DNA of 64,000 nucleotides from Cichorium intybus (Eukaryota > Streptophyta > Magnoliopsida > Asterales > Asteraceae), in assembly GCA_023525715.1 (NCBI GenBank), contig CM042012.1, positions 117,360,798-117,424,797 of the forward strand, in the 5' to 3' direction. Below are positions 1-9,699 of the stretch, piece after piece (positions within the stretch are counted from its first letter, which is position 1; each line of letters opens with the position of its first letter). The notes below the pieces were generated by a model. That model made no database searches. It was not told where the DNA came from and saw only the letters and a list, made by a program, of their open reading frames with translations. A program made the position numbers and the translations under genes.

Positions 1-439
1 TTTAAATAAATGTTCCATTTCATTAATCCAATGAATTGTCAATTTAAGGTCATGTACACCATCATACTCCTTGGGTCTACACGTCATGAAGTCTTTTAAA
101 GAACATTCCTTGTTCAGATGAGCAATTGGAGTACTCACGAGCAACGAGTCAAGATTGTGGTTCGCTTTCGGGATTCTTACTCCGAGTAGGAGTTTTAGTA
201 TGAGGTTGAGAAGGAATTCCAAGTCGTTCATAAATAATTTGGTGTAATTTGTTTCTATTATTTTCTTGCATATCATCTAGAAGCTTTTTAATAGCTTCCA
301 TTGTAACCAGAGGGGGATTGGCGTTATCCCTAACATATCCATGTGCATCGGCTTGAGATCGTCGATTCAAGTTAGGAGGCACCCGATTACACTTTTGATC
401 ATCATTACATGACCCTTGACCACTTCTTATACGCGCCAT
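1..439 (-). pseudogene. Ty3/gypsy gag fragment (N-terminal part), frameshifted, cut by window edge
   Basis: Read on the minus strand from an ATG at 437-439, the frame encodes an arginine/asparagine-rich leader, then a short acidic helix region (residues around EAIKKLLDDMQ). It stops near 149. In the next frame the reading continues to the window edge with residues such as DFMTCRPKEYDG and IHWINEME. These match the start of the retrotransposon gag domain of plant Ty3/gypsy elements (family form: CKP..F.G......RWIE.ME). One single-base frameshift near 150 breaks the gene. Gag would form the cytoplasmic particle that packages element RNA. No LTR or primer site was found to its right, so element limits are unknown. 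An ATG further upstream at 511 is open but lacks the gag-like start. Confidence 0.7.
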
Positions 440-1589
440 TTTACTATAAAACTTCCAATACTTTAGTATTCTATATAACATAATTAATCTTATTCTAACC
501 CTTATAAGCAATTACCATGGCATCACCCTAATGTTAATCATCTACAGAGTCTAAATAGTGTTGAAATAAACAAAGTCGGAAATGTAAAAGATTAACTTTG
601 AAAGATCGATTGCTCAACGATATTTAAGACAAACAAGAAATAGTGTGGAAATGTAAAAGACTTGAGATCAAAATGCAGGAATTAGTGACACTTAAATAAG
701 AACAATAATATGAACAATAAGAACAAAGTGTTTGATGGAATGAAGATATTTTATATCATGAGAAAAGTGTTACATGAGAAAAATGTTTCAGATGAGTTTC
801 TCCAAACCATGAAGATAAAATGTGGTGGAACTCTTCTTTTATAGTGCAATGAGAGTTCCAACCAGATAAAGACCTACGGACTGAAGGGACTACAGACCAG
901 TCCACTTCAGATTGTAAAGACGACTAGAATGCTATATTAGAAAGAGATGATATTCTTAAAGAAATTGAACACAAGAAGAAATGGATTATAAAACAACGAA
1001 AGAAACCATCTAGACTAAAAATTGGATAACCAATTTCACATGACAAGCTAAACTTTAAACCTCATTTTTTCGTGACATTCAAACATACATTTCGTAAGCG
1101 TAAATCTATGGACTACAAGGAAAATTCCCATACGAGTTTCTAGAGAAAATAAATAGATAATTAGCTAGTGTTCGTATATATCAAATTTAATTATCGACTA
1201 TACTTTGTTATCATTTCAATATAAATATTTTTTCCCTAAATTTAACTATTTGAGAAAAAAAAAAAAACTAACACTATTTGGTGAAAAGCTAAATTTGAAA
1301 ATGCTGCATTTTTGTACTACTTTTCAAATAAATAAACTAAATTCTAATTTGAAAATACTGAATTTTTAAGGTTCTCTAAATTCTCGAACTATTTTTTAAA
1401 TAAAACAACTAAGCCAAATTCGAACCATGTATAAAAAGTTTTTATGTATAAGATTTTTTAAACAACTAACCTGGATTTTTGTACTACAATGTGTTTAATA
1501 TGGTCAATATCTTAATAAAAATAATAATATTTTGCAATTAACCTACTTTTAAACATATTATTTGTTCCAACCATATATAAAAAGTGTTT
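440..1589. other. AT-rich sequence, no gene seen
   Basis: No convincing coding frame or LTR end is visible. The right half (about 1190-1589) is strongly AT-rich and has loosely repeated phrases; a stretch starting with an AACCATGTATAAAAAG-like sequence near 1424 recurs near 1570. It may contain the missing 5' end of the gag fragment to the left or the leader of copia element K, but neither could be shown. Confidence 0.5.
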
Positions 1590-1800
1590 ATGTATAAGAT
1601 TTTTTTATTTAATTTTAAGATCGATATCTTACATACTCTTAGTATACTTATAAATCTTTACTTTATATATTATACAATTCTAGCAAGTTTGTGATGGACA
1701 AACTTGCTAGAATTGTATAATATATAATGTAAAGATTTATAAGTATATTAAGAGTATGTAAGATATCTGTCTTAAAATTAAATAAAAAAATCTTATACAT
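1590..1800. repeat. 211-bp inverted repeat (hairpin), arms about 100 bp, 9-bp loop
   Basis: The sequence 1590-1690 reads almost exactly as the reverse complement of 1700-1800, around a 9-base centre (1691-1699). Mismatches are few, for example GATCGATATC against GATATCTGTC. A transcript would fold into one long stem, so this may be a foldback miniature element or a small-RNA source. No TSD was found. Confidence 0.85.
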
Positions 1801-1868
1801 TCTAGCAAGTTTTATTTAATTTTAAGACAGATATCTTACATACTCTTAATATACTTATAAATCTTTCC
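1801..1868. repeat. Third copy of the hairpin arm
   Basis: Directly after the hairpin, about 68 bases repeat the left-arm sequence in direct orientation, from TCTAGCAAGTTTTA through CTTATAAATCTTT. It carries the right-arm variants (ACAGATATC), so it was copied from the right arm rather than from the left. Confidence 0.75.
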
Positions 1869-2831
1869 ATAAATTTGCTAACATGAATTTTAGAGTAACA
1901 TGCACCAATATTATTTTCTTTGTCCCTTCAAATTTACATTATTATATTTTTTTTTACCATAACTTTTGTTTTTCGCTCTTTGCCACATCGGGTTTTCCCT
2001 TATTACAATTTATGCTACATCAAAATTATTTTTACACTTTTGACCAATTTATATATTTCTTACAAACAACCATAATCAATTTACTATAAGACACAACTCT
2101 AAGGATTCATAATACCGCTACACAATATGTACATGGTTTTTCAATTGGGTATTAAAAAATGATACCAACAAATTGATATAAAAAACTATAAAACGAATTA
2201 ATGAGATATAAATCATAGATTAGATTTCCTTTTTAATAATAAAAAACCACACGGTTGGAAATCCCAACATTATAATTCTTTAGTCATTTTAATTCCAAAA
2301 TATAGATTTTAAGTTTTGCACGAAGTTGTTAATTGTTACTATCACCGGTGTCATTATGATTATTATTTAGGGGTAATTAAGCCAATGCCCAATGACATAA
2401 ACCAGACGTAAAACAATAAAAGAGTTGAACTTATTTCATTTCATTCTACGATGATCAAACATGTATAGGGCAAATTTCTATTTTTCTACCGAATGAACTC
2501 GGTTTAGTTATTAATAATTGTGAGAAAGTTTTATTCAAATACACCTTTGTTGTCGATTTTACTGTCAGCCGACCAACGACCATCTAGTGTAATTAAATTT
2601 AGTAAAGTCAAAGAATATTTAGACTATGATTTTGCACAGTGTATATTTGTATAAGACTAGTTTGATCTTAAACAAGAACAATGGCGGGTCAAAGGGACCC
2701 CACCCCAATAAGGTTCGATGCAGCCCCCAAAACCTAGATAAAAAAATATGACTCCAACTACAATGAAAACGATGGACAAAATTGTGGGAAACTCAATTTA
2801 TTTTGTATTGACGGGTCAACTCATGCTAATG
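1869..2831. other. AT-rich sequence, no gene seen
   Basis: One short open frame (1883-2089, plus) is composed of F, Y, I and L from AT-rich DNA and resembles nothing. No LTR end, primer site or repeat could be supported. Confidence 0.5.
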
Positions 2832-3057
2832 TGCTTCTGAGCAGTTCGGTAAGTCCGTGCTGTTGGTCAACTCAAGTTGTTGTCTAGCCCCACGTTGTCG
2901 GTCAAGCCAACCTCTTAGTGCAACCAAATTTTTGGTTGATTTTATGCTTCTGGTCAGTTTGGTAAGGTTAAGTCGTCGGTTAGCTTAAGTTGTTGTTTAG
3001 CTCCATGTTGTCGGTCAGCCCAACCTCTCGATTTAATCAAGTTATTAGTTGGTTTAG
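2832..3057. repeat. Tandem duplication, two diverged copies of about 113 bp
   Basis: Unit 1 starts at GCTTCTGAGCAGTTCGG (2832) and unit 2 at GCTTCTGGTCAGTTTGG (2945). Shared phrases include AAGTTGTTGT.TAGC, a TGTTGTCGGTCA core and CCAACCTCT. It lies just upstream of the copia gag start, so it may belong to the leader or 5' LTR of element K. Confidence 0.75.
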
Positions 3058-3127
3058 ACGTCCAGAAAACTACTCTCGACTACTTTAAAATCACTTAAAA
3101 TTATCCTTAGTCACTCTTATCAATTAG

Positions 3128-3582
3128 ATGGGTACCATGAGTATATACACAAAAGATACGCCAAAATTTTGGTCTCTCAAAAGTTTTGAAGACTACTTAT
3201 ATGAATTTGCTTTTTGGGTACTTGTTCTTATGCCTAAGATATCAAGTGTGGTTCTTTTGAATTATCATGAGAACTTATTTGTGATACCTAAGCATATGGT
3301 TAAAATACAGTTTAGTGTACACCATGATCCATTAGATGCTCATGATTCGATCATATTGACCACAATAAAAGTTGTTCACATGTTGAGGACTCCAATGTTG
3401 AAGATAATTGAGGATGGGGCTCCAGAGCCAACCAGGAAGAGGAGCAAATCAGAAAATGATGATTATACATACAAGGGACACATTTTAAATGACATGCTTT
3501 ATGCCTTATTTGATATTTATCATAATTTGGAGTCATTTAAGGAACTTTTGGGATCAATTGAAAGAAAATAAATGACAGAGAA
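3128..3582 (+). pseudogene. Ty1/copia gag, N-terminal part (element K)
   Basis: A 147-codon frame starts at ATG 3128. Its second half matches plant copia gag: basic KRSKSENDD linker, then YKGHILNDMLYALFDIY and FKELLGSIERK, equal to the family pattern Y.GHILN.LSD.LFD.Y...SAKELW..LE.KY. Directly after the stop, an M-T-E reading in another frame continues the family's KYMTED, so one added base disrupts the gene. The plus-strand gag then ends where the LTR of element H begins (3583). Gag builds the virus-like particle. The integrase tail at 11939-12120 and the reverse transcriptase at 63101-64000 share its strand and are read as later parts of the same element. Confidence 0.75.
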
Positions 3583-3789
3583 TGTTTTAAACAAAAAATA
3601 TTTGTGATAATGTAAACTAATAAACCATAGATGCAAAAAATGGCTAGAGTTTCATTATTGAGATAAAAGTCTGAATACAAAGAAAGAAAAAGACAACTAT
3701 AAATATGAAAGCTATCTAGGGTTTCTCTAGCAAAAAGGCCAACTAAAAAGCCCAAACAATATTGGCCTAATAATTTTATTAGGCAAACA
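3583..3789 (-). repeat. 3' LTR of copia element H (minus strand)
   Basis: The right end is fixed by ...TTAGGCAAACA followed by a reversed polypurine tract. The left end, TG at 3583, is inferred from the break in K's gag and from TG/CA ends, giving about 207 bp. Read on the minus strand it starts TGTTTGCCTAATAAAA and has a TATA-like ATATTTATAG. No second H LTR is present, so the left end could be off by some bases. Confidence 0.55.
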
Positions 3790-3804
3790 TCCCCTCTCAA
3801 ACTC
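3790..3804 (-). promoter_or_regulatory. Polypurine tract of element H
   Basis: The minus strand reads GAGTTTGAGAGGGGA directly before the LTR. This is the usual form of the plus-strand DNA primer in plant copia elements, which often end in a serine-leucine-rich tail and GAGGGGG. It fixes the orientation of H. Confidence 0.7.
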
Positions 3805-4217
3805 ACAATGAAACAACAATAACCATTGAGATTTGTCAAACAAAAAATGAAATCAGGGAGCAAACAAGGTCTTCATAAACATATCATGAATATGCATGGT
3901 GGAAGGAACATTTGGTAGAGAGATACGCCCATGCTAAAGCTGATGACAAGTGAAATGACAGTCAATATCAATATGTTTCATCCGCTCATGAAAAACCGAA
4001 TTCTTGGCAATCAATATCCTACTGTTGTTATCATAATGCAAGGGGGTCGACTGAGAAATATCAACACCCATATCTGCAAGGAGTCAACATAGCCGAACAA
4101 TCTTACAAGTTGTGACAGCCATGGGTCAATACTCAGCTTCGGTAGAAAAGCATGATACAACATCTTGTTTCTTACTCTTCCGTGAAATAAAAGAATCTCT
4201 AAAAATAATGCAAAAGC
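3805..4217 (-). pseudogene. Copia RNase H, C-terminal half (element H)
   Basis: Minus-strand frames show the copia RNase H signature: DSLISRKSKKQDVVS, then S-TEAEY, LLADMGV, a degraded DN.S.I.IA.NSVFHERMKHI and ID.HF...H. Stops and shifts interrupt it. RNase H removes the RNA template during reverse transcription. The frame breaks at 4217/4218 where element G is inserted and resumes at 10811, giving an unambiguous join of the host gene across G. Confidence 0.8.
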
Positions 4218-5338
4218 TGACATCGCAGCGGTCGTCATGCGGTCAAAAATAAGAAAACCTAACACACTCACTTAGCACAGTGGAAGTCAGGGTCGATCCA
4301 CAGGAGTTACGTGGTCAAGTCAGGTGATAGATTACCAACTATAGTGTCATGCTATAGTCAGAGGGCTTAGTTCCTACACTTTTGACTACTGATCCCAGAA
4401 AACATAAAACTAAATAATCTCAAAACAAGCATAAACTAAACTAACTTCAAATCAAACCTAGTTACTTTCTGAAATCAGAAGTACATCTCTGCTTCAGAAG
4501 CAACAAATGCAAACAAAGAAACCAATCAATCACAAGGCATGAACCAAACCAATAACTAAAAATCCAAAGGACAGTCACTGGCTAAGATCCAAACCCAAAA
4601 CCTAACCTAGTTGGCTACTGAAATCAGCAAGGAAAACAGTCCCAAACAAGGTCATAAACACATCCAAACACAATCCAAGCATTCAAAACCAATAACAAGC
4701 ATCAAAACACCGAAAAACCAATATTACTTGTAACCGAATGATTATTATAACCCAAAACAGGTTCCAAACATCCAATACAGTAACAAAGACTAAAAAACAG
4801 TAACTCAAGTGTTCAAGATCAGTGGTTGTCACTCCCACAAACCCTAACCACTAAACTAACTATTAAACTATAAAGAAATTAAATATAAAACCTGAAATAT
4901 CCAAAGGTAATTGCTGGAAACGAGTTCTTGGAGTCAAAGAGCCTCTACGGTCGATTTTTCACCAGGGTTTTGCTCGGGTTTTCGGCTGAAAACACCTCTA
5001 TTTATAGTTGCAAATTTTACGCAACCGTGCCGCGCATATATGGTTTCTGCGGCACGCGTAGGGTTTTATCTCCGTTTCTTCGGACTTTGAATTTTGTTCC
5101 ACCGCCTTAGATCCGCGTCGCGCCTTCTTGATTTCCGCGGCGCGCGTACATATTTTTCTGATTTCTCCTTCTTCTCCAAACTTTCTCCAATTTGTACGCC
5201 TTTGGTCCCTGTTTTCATTATTTTCTTCCAAACAAGTACTGGCACGAAAAGTGAGAATACCACGATATATATGATATAATTTCACTAAGAATAGGGCTCA
5301 ACAACGACTAAAATATGTAATATCAGTAGGTGTTGTCA
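4218..5338 (-). repeat. 3' LTR of element G
   Basis: It begins TGACATCGCAGC and ends GGTGTTGTCA, with TGACA/TGTCA inverted ends. It is nearly identical to 9700-10810, apart from small differences and an about 10-bp length difference in the CG-rich part (near 5040-5110). It contains CG-rich motifs such as CGGCGCGCGTAC. On the minus strand a TATAAATAGAGG promoter-like box lies near 4995-5006. Confidence 0.9.
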
Positions 5339-5354
5339 AACACCCCACACTTGT
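5339..5354 (-). promoter_or_regulatory. Polypurine tract of element G
   Basis: The minus strand reads ACAAGTGTGGGGTGTT right before the LTR start TGACAACACC. The same string precedes the 3' LTRs of F and J. Confidence 0.8.
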
Positions 5355-6365
5355 GCCTTGCTTGTCCCTAAGCAAGAGAGTTTTTTCAATAAATTTTAAC
5401 TAAGACTCAAATAATTTTTGCTTGTTTAGTTTCAAAGTTTATTGCTTTATGAGTTAGAGTGAAATAGTTTGTGAAAACATAATCAGAGTGTTCTTTGGAA
5501 TTCATGGCTTTCTAGAGAACCCTTGATTACGAATTTTCTGTCCACAATGAAGTGTACTTACTCATTCAGATTCTAAAGGTCATTAAGGAATTGTCCATGA
5601 CTTTCGATACTGTCCGTGTAACGAGCTTTCGAAAATACCATCCCAGACCAGACGATCTTAGGTGGTAAGGTGCATAAATGCCTCTTCGAGGCCACCCTTT
5701 TCGGACCTACCGGCTCAAACAACAAAGGCCACAGATTGACATTTCCTTCCTAAATTCCAATCCTAAAACAGTTCAATCGTCTAACTCCTAAAACTCAACT
5801 TGTTTGACTAAACTTATAGCATGATAACAACTACATAGTATCTCTTGAAAGATACTAGTGCTATAAACAATCACAAACCATTCGTTTCAAACTTACAATT
5901 TATTAAAAATTGAAAAAGTTGCTAAAAATTTTAAAATTGGTCATTTCTGCAAAAATTTCAAAAAATTACTCTTTCGACCGTCCACACCCCTCACTTAAAA
6001 TCGTACAACGTCCCCGTTGTACAAAATTTATTTAGAACAAGGGAGAAAGAGTTACCGCTTTTGGACGGTAGATAGCTTGGTTGGTACTCGGTACCACAGG
6101 TACAAATTCGGACAAAACGGTTCCTCGATTTACAATCCGGAGTTGTAGCGCAACAGTAAACACACCGGTGGTCAAGACAAGTGGAGGGGGCATGGTGACC
6201 CCACACTTGTCTGAGACAACTCCTTCCCATTTGGTATAACATGCATGACTCAACAAAACATTAAATGAAAACATAATAAATAAAATACAAATAAAAAATA
6301 GAAAGTGTGTCATAGATTCGGTACATATATCCAAAAATCAAAAAAAAAAGAAAAAGAAAAATACA
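5355..6365 (-). other. Noncoding 3' body of element G with extra polypurine-like copies
   Basis: No coding frame is supported, although short open stretches exist. It is well conserved with 19990-20980 in F and 29050-30040 in J, including phrases for an ACCGGTGTGTTTAC region and GGTAGGTCCGAAAAGGG. Polypurine-like copies lie at about 5982-5997 and 6198-6209 (minus). Conservation without a frame suggests RNA-level or priming signals, or simply shared ancestry. Confidence 0.65.
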
Positions 6366-7560
6366 TCAAGTGCCACGTGACGGCCTGGAAGGACCAGCCT
6401 GATGATCATGTGCTCTGGCTGGGAATGGTCGGGGGCGATGTCCCTGTGCTGATGCGATCTGTAATAGCACCTCCCCGATCCACTCCTGGTCCTCCATCCT
6501 GGCAACTCGGGCCACCAACCGATGGATAGCCGATGCATCCTCCTACTGTGGTGTGTATGGTGCTGGCTCTGGGTCTGCTGGTGCAGGCTGCCTCCTGCGT
6601 CTCCTGCCAGGCTGGGCATATGCTGGATGGGGGCCCTGGGGGGCCCCAGTCACCACCCTCACAAACTGACCGGGCCTCTGCTGCTCGATCAGCCCCATCT
6701 TCTCCAGTGCTCGCGCTGTAGTGCGGACTGGAGGTAGGGCGGTTAATGATGCCACAAGCGGGGCAGTCAGAATCCGGTATGATCGGGCCAGGCGGGTGAT
6801 GAAATACCCACGGGCCAATGGACTACTGTCGGATGCGCCAGTCGCACGGGTGGACAGGGCGACGACAAGGGCAAAAGGAAGGTGGAGGAACCTGGATGGG
6901 TCGAGGAGGACCAGAGGTAATTCATATCCTCGCCGGACACCTTCTCGCCCCCTCCCGATGCATGATGGAGGTGGAGACGATCCGGTACATGAGGCGGTGG
7001 AGTGGGTCACGGAGATGGCTCTCCCTAGAGGTCCCCGCCTCGTAGAAGACATTGGACATCGGTGTCCAAATATCCGAGTTGGCAGCCGTTTTAGGCTGCC
7101 CCTGGATGCACGCCGCCAAGAACTGTGTGAAGTGGCGGTGCTGTAGATCTGCCTCTGTATAAATACCCCTACGCTTCCCGAACTCCCGGAGGTTGCACTC
7201 CCTGTGCACACCCCCCAATCTAAACCGTATAAGCCTCGAGCGGGCCTCCTGCGACCCCGGTGCATAGCGCACAGTAGAAAGGAACTCCAGAAGGAGCTCG
7301 GTGTACACCGTATCCTCCTAAGTGGCCATGAGCCTATACCAGCCACGGCAAGTGAATGAGTCATCCTCATGGGTCCAGGTACGATGCAAGAACGGCTCGA
7401 TCTCTCCCCAGAGCCCAGCGTCCCGGAGAATGTCTCTGTCGATGACGGTCGCCTCGAGAACCCGGCGACCGACAAGGGCCTCCCTCCGTGATATGTACTC
7501 AGGTGAGCTATCCAGCTCGGCAGGGAACTGGAGGAACTGGTGATCTAGTCTGAAAGCCAT
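6366..7560 (-). pseudogene. ORF2 of element G: ATHILA-type retroelement protein, broken
   Basis: The start is taken at ATG 7560 because the F copy begins at the same MxFRLDH sequence. The reading runs about 398 codons to TGA at 6366-6368. Visible parts: FRLDH..LQFP, a charged helix with RREALVGRRVLEA, then YTELLLEFLSTVRYAP, RFRLGGVHREC.LREFG and GIYTEADLQ. A basic, proline/alanine-rich tail includes GRRRRRQ. The YTEL..EFLST...FRL pattern resembles plant ATHILA ORF proteins, whose function is not established. Two CAG-to-TAG changes (near 7319-7321 and 6543-6545) and one frameshift near 6920-6950 break it. The G+C content is far above the neighbouring element sequence. It could be an env-position accessory gene; that is inference. 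Confidence 0.7.
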
Positions 7561-8248
7561 CTGCAAAAAAGAATTTTTTTTTACAATTTCAGTCCTTTTT
7601 CTTCCCCACCGCACCACGACGCGGCCCAAGAACCAGGCACGTCGCGCCGAGCATCTGTTTTCAAAAATCCGAACCAAATCGAGTTCTAACCTGTTTAAAC
7701 TCAATCCAAATACACCACAAGGTAGCCTAGGTGCCGACTAACTCATCTAGGGTTTCTATTTGGCACAACAAACACCCTATGAGTCAGCATTGGCGATTTC
7801 TAAGTTTTGATATTTTTGGAGAAATCATCCAAATTAACTACCTAATCGCTAGTTTTAACAAGTAAAAGCTTGTTAGAATGACGTACCGTAGTAGTAGGAA
7901 TGAAATGAGCAAGAAAAAACACGAGAGATTTTTGGTGATCAGAGCTCCGAGTCGTGGTGTGTGTGAATAGTGTCGCGGCTTACCTTTATATCGAAGGAAA
8001 CCGTCTGATCGATGCCCCGCGTCGCGCAAATGCACAACCCGCGTCGCGCGTGTCACCAAATCAACCCCTGCGCATTGGGTTGGTTTAAGATCCCACGTCG
8101 CGCGTATGAACAAATCGCGTCGCGGTCATTAAAAATTTTCAAATTCTTCACACGACCCCACACTTGCCTTAGACCACTAGTGCCTGCAATTAATGATAAT
8201 ATTTTTCCTAATTATTTCTAAGAAATACAAAACCTAATCTATGACACG
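7561..8248 (-). other. Spacer between ORF1 and ORF2 of G, with CG-rich motifs
   Basis: It is noncoding. It holds repeated CG-rich words (CCCGCGTCGCGC near 8010-8110), a poly-T stretch near 7568 and a polypurine-like copy (minus CAAGTGTGGGGT at 8155-8166). The corresponding spacer in F (18624-19322) has the same order of words. Confidence 0.6.
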
Positions 8249-8291
8249 ATGGGTTGCCTCCCAACAAGCGCTAAGTTTAACGTCTTCAGCC
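8249..8291 (-). promoter_or_regulatory. Conserved noncoding block after ORF1 (G copy)
   Basis: The minus strand contains TTAAACTTAGCGC, then GCTTGTTGGGAGGCAACCC. Near-identical blocks occur in F (18581-18623) and J (28676-28718), always just after the last codons of the first gene. The GTTG...CAAC ends can pair as a small hairpin. Role unknown. Confidence 0.7.
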
Positions 8292-8312
8292 AGACGTAGA
8301 GTCCTTCTACAG

Positions 8313-9605
8313 CTACGGTGGATCGTATGCCTTCTTTCTTTGCTGATTCTTAGTCACCACCGTCCCTTCGCTAACCCACTGCCCTTCAAACTTTCCTGGG
8401 TCGAATGGCTTGCTAGTTCTCCTGCTGCTGCCCGGTTGTTGCTTCCTGGTTAACTCCCGTGAATGGTTGGAGGTAGCTTGGAACCTCCAAGCTCGGTCCT
8501 TCCTTCTGTATCTCTTCAAGGTCAAAGGATTGACCTGAAGCGCGCCCAGTGCCGCTTCCAGTAGTTGTGTTGTGCCTCGTTTGCTAGTGTCTCGCATGCT
8601 ATCTTCAGTTTGCAATTTTGGCTTGCAGTACCAATAAAAGTTTTCCAATCGAATGGGATCGGAAGGCAACATGTCAGGATGCTTCCATATGTCCTCATCG
8701 ATGGTATTGATTAAATCTAATTTTCCATTCATGAATGGATCATGAGTGGTGATAAAATCGTTTTTATTATTTTCAAAGACCAATTCGTCAGCATCAACTT
8801 CTTGATCATCGTCCAACAAGTGGGTCGGGACCAAGAGTAAGCGACTGGTTTGATCTGGTGGTGGTATGAAGTCACCCATCACCAGATCCTTACTTCCAAT
8901 TTTTTCAAAATTTTCAAAAATTACAGGGTCGGAGGTAATATTGTCATCTACACCCCCTTCCCCGAAAACATTGGCAATTTCAAAAATTTCAGGAATCGTT
9001 GGGCTGGGATCTGTACTGTCACTTACAGCCCCCTCCACAACATCCTCATCAACCAGATTGTCTGGTGATGGTATAGATTCACCCAACACCAGATCAACAT
9101 TACTGATACTTTCAAAGACATCAAAAACTTCAAATGTTGCTGAGTCAGAGGTAACATTGTCACCTACAACCTCTTCTTCAACAACCGTTTCGACCATCTC
9201 AGTAGTCTCTTGACTTTCCCAAGGTGTATGCCCTTCCATCACATATTCAGATGATGCAGGTTCACATGGCATATCATTGGTATAAAAATTACTCGCCTCA
9301 GGTTCTGGCGAGCGTGATGAACATTTCCAACCTTCCTCTAACTGATCTAAAGAAGCTTGCAATCTTACAAGAGCATCAGCCTGATCCTTCTGCTCTTGGT
9401 GAGTGTTATACATGAGTACCCAAAGTCGGGCCCAAGTTGCAGAAATTTCAGGCTGAGATGACTCCTCGGTCCGCCATCCATTGTCATCGAATGATCCATT
9501 GTAGCAATCATCCTCGTAATAGGTGTCGGCCGGATTTTCATAATATTCATATACTGATCCAGATACATGTAATCGCCCATTATGCAGACGTACACATACC
9601 AGAAT
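8313..9605 (-). CDS. Acidic ORF1 of element G, unrecognised protein in the gag position
   Basis: An uninterrupted minus frame runs from 9605 to the stop at 8313. The first in-frame ATG is at 9413 (366 codons), but the 64 codons before it are open and look coding (YEYYENPADTYYEDD, GWRTEESSQPE). A better start, ATG 9580 (MGDYM), lies in another frame, so a one-base slip near the start is likely. The middle is strongly acidic and has two imperfect repeats of the form DN.TSD..-F--F--I...DLV.G--IP.PD. The tail is basic (RYRRKDRAWRF, RKQQPGSSRRTSK). No gag, zinc-knuckle or protease motif is seen. F and J carry gag-protease at this position. Its survival without stops stands out in a decayed region. 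Confidence 0.55.
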   Translation of the reverse strand: MLVCVRLHNGRLHVSGSVYEYYENPADTYYEDDCYNGSFDDNGWRTEESSQPEISATWARLWVLMYNTHQEQKDQADALVRLQASLDQLEEGWKCSSRSPEPEASNFYTNDMPCEPASSEYVMEGHTPWESQETTEMVETVVEEEVVGDNVTSDSATFEVFDVFESISNVDLVLGESIPSPDNLVDEDVVEGAVSDSTDPSPTIPEIFEIANVFGEGGVDDNITSDPVIFENFEKIGSKDLVMGDFIPPPDQTSRLLLVPTHLLDDDQEVDADELVFENNKNDFITTHDPFMNGKLDLINTIDEDIWKHPDMLPSDPIRLENFYWYCKPKLQTEDSMRDTSKRGTTQLLEAALGALQVNPLTLKRYRRKDRAWRFQATSNHSRELTRKQQPGSSRRTSKPFDPGKFEGQWVSEGTVVTKNQQRKKAYDPP

Positions 9606-9676
9606 TCAAGAACTAAAATCAAACATCAAAAATCAGAAGCCAAGTCCTACAAATTACCTAATCTCAAGCTCACAAC

Positions 9677-9694
9677 TCCCCGGCAACGGCGCCA
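9677..9694 (-). promoter_or_regulatory. Primer binding site of G, complementary to tRNA-Asp
   Basis: The minus strand reads TGGCGCCGTTGCCGGGGA, five bases inside the 5' LTR. This is the canonical Athila/Tat-type site matching the 3' end of plant tRNA-Asp. It is a perfect match, unlike in F and J. Confidence 0.85.
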
Positions 9695-9699
9695 AAATT

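Noticed and set aside
1883..2089. 68-codon plus frame beyond the hairpin
   Set aside because: F/Y/L/I-rich translation of AT-rich DNA with no recognisable feature.
2130..2160. GATACCAA near 2160 as a primer binding site for element K
   Set aside because: Only eight bases match and no LTR end adjoins; likely chance.
6721..7146. Plus-strand frames opposite ORF2 of G (also 6522-6737 and 7322-7543)
   Set aside because: High GC makes all frames open; the minus reading matches ORF2 of F, the plus reading matches nothing.
6543..7475. 310-codon minus frame, the longest apart from G's ORF1
   Set aside because: Only its last third belongs to the ORF2 reading. The first two thirds are an out-of-frame shadow in high-GC sequence; the true ORF2 frame is 7560 to about 6922, then shifts into this one.
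8866..9213. Plus-strand serine/threonine-rich frame
   Set aside because: Antisense shadow of the acidic ORF1 of element G.
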